Shown: positions 17,319-26,408 of the stretch, in pieces
Position numbering within the stretch: the stretch's first letter is position 1
Layout: the number at the start of each line of letters is the position of its first letter
From: Sulfuriroseicoccus oceanibius
GTDB lineage: Bacteria > Verrucomicrobiota > Verrucomicrobiia > Verrucomicrobiales > SLCJ01
DNA length: 64,000 nt
Assembly (NCBI RefSeq): GCF_010681825.2
Contig: NZ_CP066776.1
Coordinates: forward strand, 1,426,001-1,490,000
Direction: 5' to 3'
Position numbers and translations under genes: made by a program
Notes under the pieces: generated by a model
Seen by the model: only the letters and a program-made list of their open reading frames with translations
The model's database searches: none
What the model was told of the DNA's origin: nothing

Positions 17319-18896
17319 ATGGCATCATTAAAGAAAATAACCCCTTCGAGCCCCCGCTTAGCTTCTCTTTTATCGGATGTCGAGCGCGGCAATATTAAAA
17401 TCCCCGTATTTCAGCGTCAATATATCTGGACAGATGAACAAATTGTCAGCCTACTTGACTCGATCTATAGAGGGTATCCAGTTGGCTCTCTTTTGATGTG
17501 GACAACACATGAAGAGCTGAAACATGAAAGGGATGTAGGCGGATTTAAACTGCCGGAAACTCCAGAGGATTATCCGGTCAATTACATATTAGATGGTCAG
17601 CAAAGATTGACGACCCTATATGGCGTATTCTATTCCTGCGATAACACTGCAGACCCGAACTTAGCTGACAGGTTTAACATCTGCTACATTCCAGACGAGG
17701 ACTCGTTTGTTCACCACCTGGCCGCAGATGGAAAAGATAAGATTCACCTTAACTCCATGCTCGACACAACGAAGTTACTGCGAGAGCTTCCAAGATTTAA
17801 CGATAGGCAGAAAGAAAGAATAGCGAGGGTAACGGAAGCGTTCAAAGACTATGAATTTCCAGTCGTTACAATCAAAGAGCGGAGCAACAAGGAGGTGTGC
17901 AGTATTTTTCAGCGAATAAATTCATCGGGAACTGCTCTTAGCAACCTAGAGTTGCTAGCGGCGTGGACGTGGTCTGATAAGTTCGACCTCAGAAGAGAGA
18001 TAGAATCGCTATTGGATAGGCTTGGAGATAAAGGATACGAACAAATTGATCAGTCCTTGGTCATGCGCATGCTTGCCGTGCTTACGGTGGGTACACTCGA
18101 TTCCGATGATTTGGTAGATATAGATTCCGATGTGTTGATTGAGAATGTCGCGACTCTAAAATCTGCAATACTTTCGACAGTAGACTTTTTGGAGGGGCAG
18201 CTGAAAATCAAGAATGTGATTTTCCTTCCGTTTCCGATCATGATCATACCTATTGTGTTTTTCTATGCGGAAATGCCTAAGCCGAATGCGGTGCAGTTGG
18301 ATCAACTGAAAAAGTGGTTTTGGCAGTGCGCTCTCTCGTTGAGGTATAAAGCAGGGACAAATCGCTTGGCTCTAGAGGATATTGAAAAGTTAAAAGGTGT
18401 TTCACGCGGCGAAAGTCCGTTTGATTCACCGCCTCCTAGCATTCCAGATGATCTTTTTAGTCGCTCTTGGAGAATTAATTCTACGGCAGCCAAAGCGGCG
18501 CTTTGCCTAATGGCGCAGATGAGGCCTTTGTCATTTCTAAGTGGATCCGAAATTGACCTGGGGACTGTATTGTCCTCTTATAATGCTAGACAGTTTCATC
18601 ACATCTACCCAAAAGCCTTTCTAATTTCGAAAGGGAAGACTTTTCACGATGCTAACATAATAGCTAATATTTGTTTTCTTTCGGCCTCGGAAAATAATTC
18701 TATAAGTGATAAAGATCCCAAGGATTATTTCAGAGATATGCCTGATGCTCATAAAGATGCCATCTTTGATTCTGCAGTTATCCCTGAAGATGGAAGACAA
18801 GGCACTTTACCTTTTGCTGACTTTGTAGCGAAACGCGCTGACCTCCTAAAGGATATTGCGAATAATCTAATGCGAACCGGTAAAACATCAGGCTGA
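17319..18896 (+). CDS. DUF262 plus HNH (DUF1524-like) protein, GmrSD-like restriction factor
   Basis: A 525-residue protein. Its N-terminal DUF262 domain has IKIPVFQRQYIWTDEQIVSLLDSI and the nucleotide-handling signature ILDGQQRLTT (Asp92-Arg96). The C-terminal part has FHHIYPKAFL (His427, His428) followed by NICFLSASENNSISDKDP, matching the His-Asn pattern of the DUF1524 HNH nuclease. This is the domain order of single-chain GmrSD type IV enzymes, which cut modified phage DNA. The gene is visibly AT-rich compared with its neighbours, pointing to transfer. Substrate is unknown. Confidence 0.8.
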   Translation: MASLKKITPSSPRLASLLSDVERGNIKIPVFQRQYIWTDEQIVSLLDSIYRGYPVGSLLMWTTHEELKHERDVGGFKLPETPEDYPVNYILDGQQRLTTLYGVFYSCDNTADPNLADRFNICYIPDEDSFVHHLAADGKDKIHLNSMLDTTKLLRELPRFNDRQKERIARVTEAFKDYEFPVVTIKERSNKEVCSIFQRINSSGTALSNLELLAAWTWSDKFDLRREIESLLDRLGDKGYEQIDQSLVMRMLAVLTVGTLDSDDLVDIDSDVLIENVATLKSAILSTVDFLEGQLKIKNVIFLPFPIMIIPIVFFYAEMPKPNAVQLDQLKKWFWQCALSLRYKAGTNRLALEDIEKLKGVSRGESPFDSPPPSIPDDLFSRSWRINSTAAKAALCLMAQMRPLSFLSGSEIDLGTVLSSYNARQFHHIYPKAFLISKGKTFHDANIIANICFLSASENNSISDKDPKDYFRDMPDAHKDAIFDSAVIPEDGRQGTLPFADFVAKRADLLKDIANNLMRTGKTSG

Positions 18897-18959
18897 ACAA
18901 GACGTGTCATGCCACTCTGGTCAGCGCGCCGCGCCGGCTTTCGCGTATGCACTCGGCGT

Positions 18960-19679
18960 TCAGTAATGTCCTAGTAGCGCGGCATCACGAGCTCTGGCGA
19001 GTTTGTCCTGTTGGATCATGGATTTGTCGGAGTAGTTCAGGATGATCGCCGCTGGCTCTTTGATATTGGTGAGGTAGGCGGCGGGTGCAAGAGTGCAGAC
19101 GATGGAATTACGGGAAGGCTTGCCGGAAGTGGATGGTTTGCCGCGTCCTGCGTTCCAGTTTTTGACGACGACCCATCGCTCGCTCTCCTTGCGGGGCATG
19201 GTGTCGTTTTCCTCGAAGGTCTTGCGTTGATCTTTCAATGCACCTAGGCACTGGACGAGGTGGAGGCGGAAGGTTTGCTCATAGAGTGCTTTCAGTTCCT
19301 CGCCGCTCAGAGCTTCGATCTCGGGTGGCTTGACGACGTACTTGCAGACCTCGCGTGCTTGATGGACTTCCTGCGAGTCCTTGAAATGGTGTCTCCACCA
19401 TCCGCGAACCCGCTGGAGCAAGTATGACCATTCAGCTTTTGGTAGCTTGCGCGTCATCTGGACGATGGCGTGCACGTGAAGGTGGAACGTCGGCAGATCT
19501 TCCTGGCGTTTCATGGTTCCGAGTTCTGTGGATCGGAAAACGATCTGCACACCAGCTCGTTTCATGAACGGTTCGTAGTTGAGTTTCGAGATCCGGCGAT
19601 GCAGTGCGCCGATGCCATCGCGTACCCCAAGGATCAGGGTGCGGAGAGAAATAGTGGAAGCGAGGCGGAGGCCGGCTGT
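18960..19679 (-). pseudogene. HUH rolling-circle Rep protein, 5'-truncated relic
   Basis: The frame is open from 19679 to the stop at 18960. The first ATG (19565) is internal: residues before it (LRTLILGVRDGIGALHRRIS) look like the start of a plasmid Rep catalytic region, with no usable start. Downstream, FHLHVHAIVQ is the HUH metal motif and EVCKYVVKP holds the probable nicking tyrosine. The product resembles replication initiators of small mobile plasmids but lacks its N-terminus. It ends the tRNA-Pro island and faces the DUF262 gene. Confidence 0.6.
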
Positions 19680-20055
19680 CTACCCGGGGCAATGTGGCGA
19701 TGGCTGAGGTTGGCTTCACGTTGCTAGGATTGTCGCGATTTTTGCTATGCGGATTTTTTAGTGGCGGGTGGTGGATGGGTGAGGGGATTTGGTTTGGTGG
19801 GCGTTGGTGGTGAGTGGGTTGCTAAGATTTGCGGGGTTGTGGGTAATTTCCGCGCAGTGGGAATGGGGTGCGTCCGTGTGGGCGGGGATTGGCGTAACGT
19901 GCGGCGTACTATTGATTAATTATTGAGTGAATCCTGCGGTTTTGCGTGGGGTTTGGGTGAAATATGCACAGTCTTGAGTTTGATATGCGGCGCATCGGGG
20001 TGGGTGCCACGGTAGTGTCCGACCAATTCAAATTAAGGGTGGATTTGCTGCAGCC
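19680..20055. other. Gene-free gap upstream of the cbb3 cluster
   Basis: No ORF is convincing. The part from 19735 onward is G-rich and then AT-rich around 19905-19945 (TTGATTAATTATTGAG), where the promoter of the cbb3 operon may lie. No confident FNR box was found. Confidence 0.4.
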
Positions 20056-20250
20056 ATGATCGTTCTGGGAGTCACTATTCTTATCAGCATGTGTCTGGCT
20101 GGCATTTTCATTGTCTGCTTTGCCGTTGAGGCGAAGTCGCCGCGTCGATCGAGTCCTGAGAGGGATTCGCTGTTACCTCTGGATGAGAGTGACGGGCGCG
20201 AGGTTTCGTTACCGAAGGCAGCGGGCAAGGCATCCACTCCGCGTGATTGA
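20056..20250 (+). CDS. ccoS: CcoS-like cbb3 oxidase maturation protein
   Basis: A 64-residue protein with one N-terminal membrane helix (VLGVTILISMCLAGIFIVCFAVEAKSP) followed by an acidic-polar tail, the architecture of CcoS, a small factor needed for cofactor insertion in cbb3 oxidases. Direct sequence identity to the WAVRSGQFDD-type motif is weak. The assignment rests mainly on size, topology and position 41 bp before ccoNO. Confidence 0.65.
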   Translation: MIVLGVTILISMCLAGIFIVCFAVEAKSPRRSSPERDSLLPLDESDGREVSLPKAAGKASTPRD

Positions 20251-20291
20251 GCGACAGAATCTCCTCCATTATCTGACCAACAACACAACCT

Positions 20292-22778
20292 ATGCACGAC
20301 AAGGCGACGAACGACGCAGCGGCAACTGACGTCCGTAACGAGACGATTCAGTTTGAAGACAAATCAGTGCGCTACTTCATGTGGGCGTCGATTATTTGGG
20401 GGATCGTGGGGATGCTGGCGGGCGTGATCGCCGCCTTCCAGATGCCGTTCTGGGAGATGAACAGTCTGTTCCTTCAGAAGATCACCAGCGGCTTGAATGC
20501 ACTCCCTGGCATGGGATGGGTGCCGGTGTTCGATACGACGGGGATCGAGTACATCACCTTCGGGCGCTTGCGTCCGCTGCACACGAACGCGGCTATTTTC
20601 GCCTTTGTGGGCAACATGGTTTTCGCCGGGGTTTACTATTCCACCCAGCGACTTTGCAAGCAGCGCACGGCGTCGTCGCTGCTGACGTGGCTCCATTTCT
20701 GGGGCTGGCAGACGATTATTGTGCTGGCTGCACTGACCATTCCTGCGGGCTTCACCCGTGGTAAGGAGTACGCCGAGCTGATCTGGCCGATCAACATCAT
20801 GGTGGCCGTGGTGTGGGTGATCTTCGGATGGAACTTCTTCTGGACGCTGAAGCGACGCAACGAGCCGTCGCTCTACGTGGCGCTTTGGTTCTACATCGCG
20901 ACCATCGTCACCGTAGCGATGCTCTACATTGTGAACCACTTGTCGATCCCGACCAGCCTGACCCATAGCTACCCGATCTTCGGTGGTGTGCAGGACGCGC
21001 TGGTGCAGTGGTGGTATGGCCACAACGCGGTGGCATTCTTCCTTACGACGCCGGTGCTCGGCATCATGTACTACTTCATGCCGAAGGCGGCGGAGCGTCC
21101 GGTTTACTCGTACCGACTTTCCATCATTCACTTCTGGTCGCTGGTGTTCATCTACATCTGGGCCGGCCCGCACCACTTGCTCAACACGGGCCTTCCGAAG
21201 TGGTTGCAGATGATCGGGATGTTCTTCTCGCTGATGCTTTGGGCTCCATCCTGGGGTGGTATGCTCAATGGTTTGCTCACCCTCCGCGGGGCTTGGGACA
21301 AGCTGCGCACCGACCCGGTGATCAAGTTCTTCGTGGTGGGCATCACCTTCTACGGGATGTCGACCTTTGAAGGGCCGCTGCTTTCGATCCGCGCCGTCAA
21401 CGCGCTCGGTCACTACACCGACTGGATCGTGGGTCACGTGCACGGTGGAACGCTCGGCTGGAACGGCTTCATGGCTGCCGGTATGTTCTACTGGCTGGCG
21501 CCACGACTCTACGGCCGCGCCCTGTACTCCAAGGCCGGAGCCAACCTTCACTTCTGGATTGGTCTGGTGGGGATTCTGATCTACGTCGGCTCGATGTGGG
21601 CGGCGGGTATCACCCAGGGGCTGATGCTCAATGGCACCAAGGAAGGTGGCACCATGCTGGCCCAGCCTGACTTCGTGAAGACCGTGGGTGCGATCAAGGG
21701 ACTCTATATTGCTCGAGGCGTCGGTGGTCTGCTTTACCTCGCCGGTTACTTCATCCTGGTCTGGAACATCTTCATGACCATGAAGAAGGGCAAAACGGTG
21801 GAAGACGTGCGTGAGTACGTGGTGACCCGCACCGAAAACCAGGACGCCATGGGCTTCAAGGTGACCTTCATGAACGACCCGGTGGTCTACTTCTTCGTCG
21901 GTCTCGTGTTCTTGCTCGGTATGTTCTTTGCGCCGGTCGGGATGAACGTGGCGTGCGGATTGATCTTCCTGGTCTTTGTGTACTTCGCGGTGCAGAAGTT
22001 CAAGGCGGCTGGGTTGAAGTGGGGCGAGTGGTACCACCGCTTGCTTGAGAACTACCTGCCATTCACGATTCTGACCTTCATCGCGGTGGCGATTGGCGGG
22101 ATGGTTCAGATCATTCCGAACGTGACCATCAACCGCGCGGCCAATATCCAAGACCGATTGCAGGTGCCGTACACGCCGCTTGAGCTGGCTGGACGCGACA
22201 TCTACATCGCCGAGGGATGCTACAACTGTCACTCGCAGCAGATCCGTACGATGGTGCCTGATGTGTTGCGCTACGGTGACCACAGCCGCATCGGTGAGAG
22301 CATCTATGACTTCCCATTCCAGTGGGGCTCCAAGCGTACCGGTCCGGATTTGGCACGTGAAGGCGGCAAGCGCCCGAACACATGGCACTACGACCACATG
22401 CTCGACCCACGCGATGTGGTCGAAGATTCGATCATGCCGGCCTATCCTTGGTTGTTCGATCAGAAGACCGACTACAAGGCGCTGCCGAAGAAGGTGGAAG
22501 TCCAGCAGCAGCTCGGTGTACCAATGATCAGCGATGCGATTATCGACCGTGCCCGACTTCAGGCATTGGAAATCGCCCAGGATTTGCAGGAGAACGGCCG
22601 CAACGTGGATCCGGATACCAAGATCATCGCGCTGATCGCCTACTTGCAGAAGCTGGGTGCCTACGAAGAGGTGAAGGCGGAAGAAGAGGAACGCGATCTC
22701 GAGCAGGATCTGCCGGACAAGACGTTCTTCAACACACCGGACACCACGCGTGAAGACATCAAGGGCTACGGACTGTAA
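20292..22778 (+). CDS. ccoNO: Fused cbb3 cytochrome oxidase subunits I and II (CcoN-CcoO)
   Basis: An 828-residue fusion. Residues 1 to about 600 are CcoN, the heme b/b3-CuB catalytic subunit with about a dozen membrane helices; likely heme and copper ligands lie in LRPLHTNAAIF (His97), WWYGHNAVAFF, AGPHHLLNTG and GHVHGGTLGW. A further helix leads into CcoO, a membrane-anchored cytochrome c with heme motif EGCYNCHSQQIR (Cys643, Cys646, His647) and Met-containing VVEDSIMPAYPWL. Electrons pass from CcoP through CcoO to the binuclear centre, reducing O2 with high affinity. The full set of accessory genes follows. Confidence 0.96.
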   Translation: MHDKATNDAAATDVRNETIQFEDKSVRYFMWASIIWGIVGMLAGVIAAFQMPFWEMNSLFLQKITSGLNALPGMGWVPVFDTTGIEYITFGRLRPLHTNAAIFAFVGNMVFAGVYYSTQRLCKQRTASSLLTWLHFWGWQTIIVLAALTIPAGFTRGKEYAELIWPINIMVAVVWVIFGWNFFWTLKRRNEPSLYVALWFYIATIVTVAMLYIVNHLSIPTSLTHSYPIFGGVQDALVQWWYGHNAVAFFLTTPVLGIMYYFMPKAAERPVYSYRLSIIHFWSLVFIYIWAGPHHLLNTGLPKWLQMIGMFFSLMLWAPSWGGMLNGLLTLRGAWDKLRTDPVIKFFVVGITFYGMSTFEGPLLSIRAVNALGHYTDWIVGHVHGGTLGWNGFMAAGMFYWLAPRLYGRALYSKAGANLHFWIGLVGILIYVGSMWAAGITQGLMLNGTKEGGTMLAQPDFVKTVGAIKGLYIARGVGGLLYLAGYFILVWNIFMTMKKGKTVEDVREYVVTRTENQDAMGFKVTFMNDPVVYFFVGLVFLLGMFFAPVGMNVACGLIFLVFVYFAVQKFKAAGLKWGEWYHRLLENYLPFTILTFIAVAIGGMVQIIPNVTINRAANIQDRLQVPYTPLELAGRDIYIAEGCYNCHSQQIRTMVPDVLRYGDHSRIGESIYDFPFQWGSKRTGPDLAREGGKRPNTWHYDHMLDPRDVVEDSIMPAYPWLFDQKTDYKALPKKVEVQQQLGVPMISDAIIDRARLQALEIAQDLQENGRNVDPDTKIIALIAYLQKLGAYEEVKAEEEERDLEQDLPDKTFFNTPDTTREDIKGYGL

Positions 22779-22806
22779 GCCGCGAATCTGAGAACCAATT
22801 TACGTC

Positions 22807-22995
22807 ATGTTCAAGCTAGTCGTAGTCGAGAGCTGGGTCAGTGAGTGGGGGCTCCCCGCGATCTCCACGCTGTGTTTCATGTTCGTGCTGGGGTACTGGA
22901 CGCTGCGTGCGCTGCACACCCACCGCAATAAGCTCGACGAGATGGCAGCCAAGCCGCTTGACGACGGCGAGATGAAGAATTTGAGCGATAACTAA
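22807..22995 (+). CDS. ccoQ: CcoQ-like small subunit of cbb3 oxidase
   Basis: A 62-residue single-helix protein (LPAISTLCFMFVLGYWTLRAL) with a charged C-terminus, between ccoNO and ccoP. CcoQ proteins stabilise the core complex and are poorly conserved, so the call rests on position, size and topology. Confidence 0.7.
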   Translation: MFKLVVVESWVSEWGLPAISTLCFMFVLGYWTLRALHTHRNKLDEMAAKPLDDGEMKNLSDN

Positions 22996-23003
22996 TTCGA
23001 TCT

Positions 23004-23681
23004 ATGGACCAACAACCAAACGACCCGAAGAACCAGGATCAGAAGCCGAGCGGTGATGAGCCGATTCTGATGCCGCACGAGTACGACGGTATTCAGGAGT
23101 TCGACCAAAAGCTGCCAAACTGGTGGCTGTGGACTTTCTACATCACGGTGATCTTCTTCGCTGTGTTCTGGGTGCTCTACTACCAGGTGGGCTCGGGTGC
23201 GACCGACGATGAGAAGATGGAGAACGAGCTGGACCGCATTGCCCGTATCGAGGCCGAGCGTCTGGAGCGTGAGCTCGGCGTGCTGAGCGATGCCAAGTTG
23301 TGGGAAGCCAGCCGCAACACAGCTTTCGTCGAAGAAGGTCGCAAGCAGTTCATGGAAACTTGCGCGGTGTGCCATGGCCGTGACCTTTCCGCGACGAACG
23401 ACGGGATCAAGCTCTCCGGTGTGCCACTCAACGACAGCGAATGGCTCTACGGTAGCGATCCAATGAACGTGCTGAACATTGTGACCAATGGGTCTCCCGA
23501 TAAGACCAAAGGGATGCAGGCGTGGGAGCCGGTGCTCGGCAAGACCCGTGTGACCAAGGTGGTCGCGTTCGTGCTGAGCCATCACGAGATGCCGGAAGGC
23601 ATGGGTGAAGGTGCTGCTGCCGAGGGTGAGGCTTCCGACGCGGCTGCGGAGGAAGCAGCTCCTGCCGCTGATCCTGCATAG
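23004..23681 (+). CDS. ccoP: CcoP, cbb3 oxidase subunit III with a single heme c motif
   Basis: A 225-residue membrane-anchored cytochrome c. It has an N-terminal CcoP segment (MPHEYDGIQEFDQKLPNWWLWTF), one membrane helix at about residues 42-62, a charged linker, and one heme site METCAVCHGRD (Cys120, Cys123, His124). A later MQAWEPVL may give the axial Met. Canonical CcoP is near 300 residues with two heme c sites; here there is only one, followed by an Ala/Glu-rich tail. It starts 8 bp after ccoQ. Confidence 0.9.
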   Translation: MDQQPNDPKNQDQKPSGDEPILMPHEYDGIQEFDQKLPNWWLWTFYITVIFFAVFWVLYYQVGSGATDDEKMENELDRIARIEAERLERELGVLSDAKLWEASRNTAFVEEGRKQFMETCAVCHGRDLSATNDGIKLSGVPLNDSEWLYGSDPMNVLNIVTNGSPDKTKGMQAWEPVLGKTRVTKVVAFVLSHHEMPEGMGEGAAAEGEASDAAAEEAAPAADPA

Positions 23682-23722
23682 GGAGTTGTGATCGAGCGAG
23701 GGCTCGTTGACTGAAGTGTCTT

Positions 23723-25201
23723 ATGTCTCGTTCTGTTCGCAACAAAACTCCGAACCTGGACTCCGTCACGACGATCAATCGTGACGGATCCAAGTTTGTT
23801 CTTCATCCCGCGGATGTCCGCGGGCGATTCACTACCGGGCGTCGTTGGTTCGCTTTGTTGTTGCTGGCGATCTACATCGCGTTGCCGATCATCAAGGTGG
23901 GCAACTATCCGGCGGTGTTTTTTGATGTCGCCAATGGTCGGTTCCATTTGTTCGGGCTGACCTTGATCACACAGGACGTGTGGTTGTTGTTCTTTTTGAT
24001 CACGGGGCTTGGGTTCACCTTGTTCTTCGTGACGTCGTTGTTTGGGCGTCTGTGGTGTGGCTGGACCTGTCCGTACACGGTGTTTCTCGAGCACATGTTC
24101 CGGCGGGTGGAGAGGTGGATCGATGGTGACCACCAGGCGCGGCGCAAGCTGGATGCGGCGCCGTGGGGGCCGCAGAAGATTTTCAAGCGTGTGCTCAAGC
24201 ACGCGATCTACCTGCTGATGGCGACGGGGATCGCGCATCTGTTTTTGGCGTACTTTGTGTCGCTGCCAAAGTTGTATGAGTTCATGCAGACCTCGCCTTC
24301 GGCGAATGCCCAGGTGTTTGGCGTGGTGACGTTCCTGTCGTTGGTTCTCTACTTCTGCTTCGCCTGGTTCCGTGAGCAGTTCTGCATCATCCTTTGCCCG
24401 TACGGCCGTATCCAGTCGGCGCTGACTGATGACGACACGATGGTCATTGGTTACGACAAACGACGGGGTGAGCCGCGCGGGAAGAAGAAAAAGGGCAGTG
24501 ACACGCCGGTGGGCGATTGTATTGACTGCCGTCGCTGTGTCCAGGTTTGCCCGACCGGGATCGATATCCGCAATGGCTTGCAGATGGAGTGCATCGGCTG
24601 CGCGGCTTGTGTCGATGCCTGTGACGAGATCATGACCAAGCTCAAGCGTCCGAAAGGGCTGGTGCGCTATGACTCGCTCAATGGCATGGAAGGGCAGAAG
24701 CGCCGGGTGCTGCGCCCGCGTGTGTTCATTTACATTGTGTTGTTCTGCATCGGGACGTTTGTGATGTCCTTGGCGCTGACCTCACTGCAGCCGGCCCGAC
24801 TGGAAGCGGTGCGGATGCGCGGTATGACGTTCTTCCACGACGAGACCCTGGTGCGCAATCAGTTCAACGTGGTGATCACGAACAAGCGCGATCGTGAGAG
24901 CCGCTATACTTTGGAGCTGCAGAATGCGCCGGAAGGGATGACCGCATCCTCGGAAGGTGAAATCTTCACCGTGGGAGCACTCGATGATGTGGAGTTCTCC
25001 GTGGTGGTGACGCAGACCAAAGAGCACTACACCGGCCAGGCCGACTTTGAGCTCGTGTTGCACGAGGAAGGGGCGGACACCGAGTATGTGCGTAAGATCA
25101 AATTCCTCGGGCCGGATCTCGGCGGGACCAACGCGGATGATCTGGAGAAGCAGCGCGAGGAGTTGAAGAAGAAGATTGAAGCAGAGCAGAACAAGCGATG
25201 A
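23723..25201 (+). CDS. ccoG: CcoG (RdxA/FixG) polyferredoxin for cbb3 assembly
   Basis: A 492-residue membrane protein with several N-terminal helices, the loop FGRLWCGWTCPYTVFLEH, and a cytoplasmic ferredoxin-like region with two four-cysteine sites (CIDCRRCVQVCP from Cys266; CIGCAACVDAC from about 292). A C-terminal Ig-like domain (FixG_C) follows the last helix. CcoG is thought to reduce copper for transfer to the oxidase. The stop overlaps the next start by 4 bp. Confidence 0.95.
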   Translation: MSRSVRNKTPNLDSVTTINRDGSKFVLHPADVRGRFTTGRRWFALLLLAIYIALPIIKVGNYPAVFFDVANGRFHLFGLTLITQDVWLLFFLITGLGFTLFFVTSLFGRLWCGWTCPYTVFLEHMFRRVERWIDGDHQARRKLDAAPWGPQKIFKRVLKHAIYLLMATGIAHLFLAYFVSLPKLYEFMQTSPSANAQVFGVVTFLSLVLYFCFAWFREQFCIILCPYGRIQSALTDDDTMVIGYDKRRGEPRGKKKKGSDTPVGDCIDCRRCVQVCPTGIDIRNGLQMECIGCAACVDACDEIMTKLKRPKGLVRYDSLNGMEGQKRRVLRPRVFIYIVLFCIGTFVMSLALTSLQPARLEAVRMRGMTFFHDETLVRNQFNVVITNKRDRESRYTLELQNAPEGMTASSEGEIFTVGALDDVEFSVVVTQTKEHYTGQADFELVLHEEGADTEYVRKIKFLGPDLGGTNADDLEKQREELKKKIEAEQNKR

Positions 25202-25458
25202 GCAATGTGTTTTCCAAGCGTCCGTGGTTGTGGGTGATCATCGCGTTTCTCGTGCTGATCGGTTCATGGCTTGTGTTGTTCAAGCTGGCGCTGGGGAACC
25301 GTCCGCAAAGTTACGATCCGCGCAAAGGGGAAACCTATCCTGAAGGCGTGGTGCCCGGGTCAGGGCATCCGGCGGCACAAATGGAGAAGGCGGCAGCCGA
25401 TGCTGCGGAGCATGGTGGATCTGCTGCTGAGGTGGAAACCAAGGAGGAGGCGCAATGA
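25198..25458 (+). CDS. Small membrane protein in the FixH position
   Basis: An 86-residue protein with one helix (WLWVIIAFLVLIGSWLVLFKLAL) and an Ala/Glu-rich C-terminus. It overlaps ccoG upstream and the SafE-like gene downstream by 4 bp each, so the three are translated together. Its place matches FixH/CcoH, but it is shorter and shares no clear motif with that family; a degenerate FixH is possible. Confidence 0.6.
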   Translation: MSNVFSKRPWLWVIIAFLVLIGSWLVLFKLALGNRPQSYDPRKGETYPEGVVPGSGHPAAQMEKAAADAAEHGGSAAEVETKEEAQ

Positions 25459-26159
25459 TCGACGGAGCTGCGATTCATTCGGCGAGCGGTGCGTTCATTG
25501 CAGGGCTGGTCACGAGTTTGCACTGTGTGGGGATGTGCGGTCCGCTGGCCTGTGGCGTCGGCGGAGGCAAGGGGGCGGCGGCTCAGGTGAGTGCGTCGCT
25601 TTACCACGGCGGGCGCTTTTTGTCGTATGCGGTGCTGGGATGCGTGGCGGGGGCGATAGGAGCCGAGCCGCTGAACCTATTGCTCGACAGTCCGGCGGTG
25701 GTGTTGCCGTGGACATTGGTGATTGTGTTTTTGTTGGTGGCGACCGGGCTTGAGCGGCGGTTGCCGAAGCCGAAGTTTCTGGTGCGCTTTTCGGCGCGGT
25801 TGAAGCTGAAGATTTTCAAGATGTCGCAGCAGCGCGGGGCGTTGTTGCTGGGACTGGCGACGCCGCTGCTTCCGTGTGCGCCGCTTTACCTGGTGTTGAC
25901 CGCATCGCTTTTGAGCGGGTCCGCGGCGAAGGGTGGTGAATTTATGGCGGCGTTCGCGCTGGGTACGGTGCCGCTGCTTTGGGTGGCGCAGGGATCGTTC
26001 AACAAACTGCGCGCCTGGATGACACCGCAGGCATTTGATTGGACGCGACGCGGCTTGGCGGTGGCCGCGGCTGCGATGATGGCGTGGCGCTTGCGCGGGA
26101 CCTTGTTCTTTATCGAGAGCTCCCAGGGTGTGCCGGACTGCTGTCCTCCGGGGCTGTGA
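25455..26159 (+). CDS. SafE/UreH-like membrane protein of the cbb3 cluster
   Basis: A 234-residue protein with about six helices. The N-terminal LVTSLHCVGMCGPLACG is the signature of the sulfite exporter TauE/SafE-type (UreH-like, DsbD_2) fold found beside ccoG and ccoI in many genomes. The two cysteines flanking GMCG, and another pair near LATPLLPCAPLYL, are likely metal or redox residues. It probably helps supply copper or heme to the oxidase. Confidence 0.8.
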   Translation: MIDGAAIHSASGAFIAGLVTSLHCVGMCGPLACGVGGGKGAAAQVSASLYHGGRFLSYAVLGCVAGAIGAEPLNLLLDSPAVVLPWTLVIVFLLVATGLERRLPKPKFLVRFSARLKLKIFKMSQQRGALLLGLATPLLPCAPLYLVLTASLLSGSAAKGGEFMAAFALGTVPLLWVAQGSFNKLRAWMTPQAFDWTRRGLAVAAAAMMAWRLRGTLFFIESSQGVPDCCPPGL

Positions 26160-26408
26160 CCTGAGCGGGGGAGGGTGCTCACGCAAAGACCCAAAGATCC
26201 CAAAGGGGAGGCAAATGGGGAAGGGTCATGAAGAGAGGCTTCTGACAGGATTCACAGGATGGACATGATTTTGGTGTGCAGCGAAATGGACTCCTTCCAG
26301 AGAGTTTTTTGACGCTTTCAGTTTAGAGATTCGGTGGTTAATCACGTGAATCATGTTAATCCTGTCCAAACTAAACCGAGCCGCTCTTTGAGCGCGACGC
26401 GCCCGATT
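26160..26408. repeat. Dispersed-repeat text between SafE-like gene and ccoI
   Basis: Contains CGCAAAGACCCAAAGATCCC (about 26181), GACAGGATTCACAGGATGG (about 26247) and, in the opposite sense, CACGTGAATCATGTTAATCC (about 26345). Such motifs recur around genes in Verrucomicrobiota and Planctomycetota and are not coding. The second and third form an imperfect inverted pair. Confidence 0.55.

Noticed and set aside
18897-19900. Second copy of the tRNA-Pro 3' end as attR
   Set aside because: By eye I found no copy of GGTTCAAATCCTG in this stretch. A computed repeat search could still find a diverged one.
19905-19945. FNR box upstream of the cbb3 cluster
   Set aside because: TTGATTAATTATTGAG has one good half-site only; the second half does not match ATCAA.
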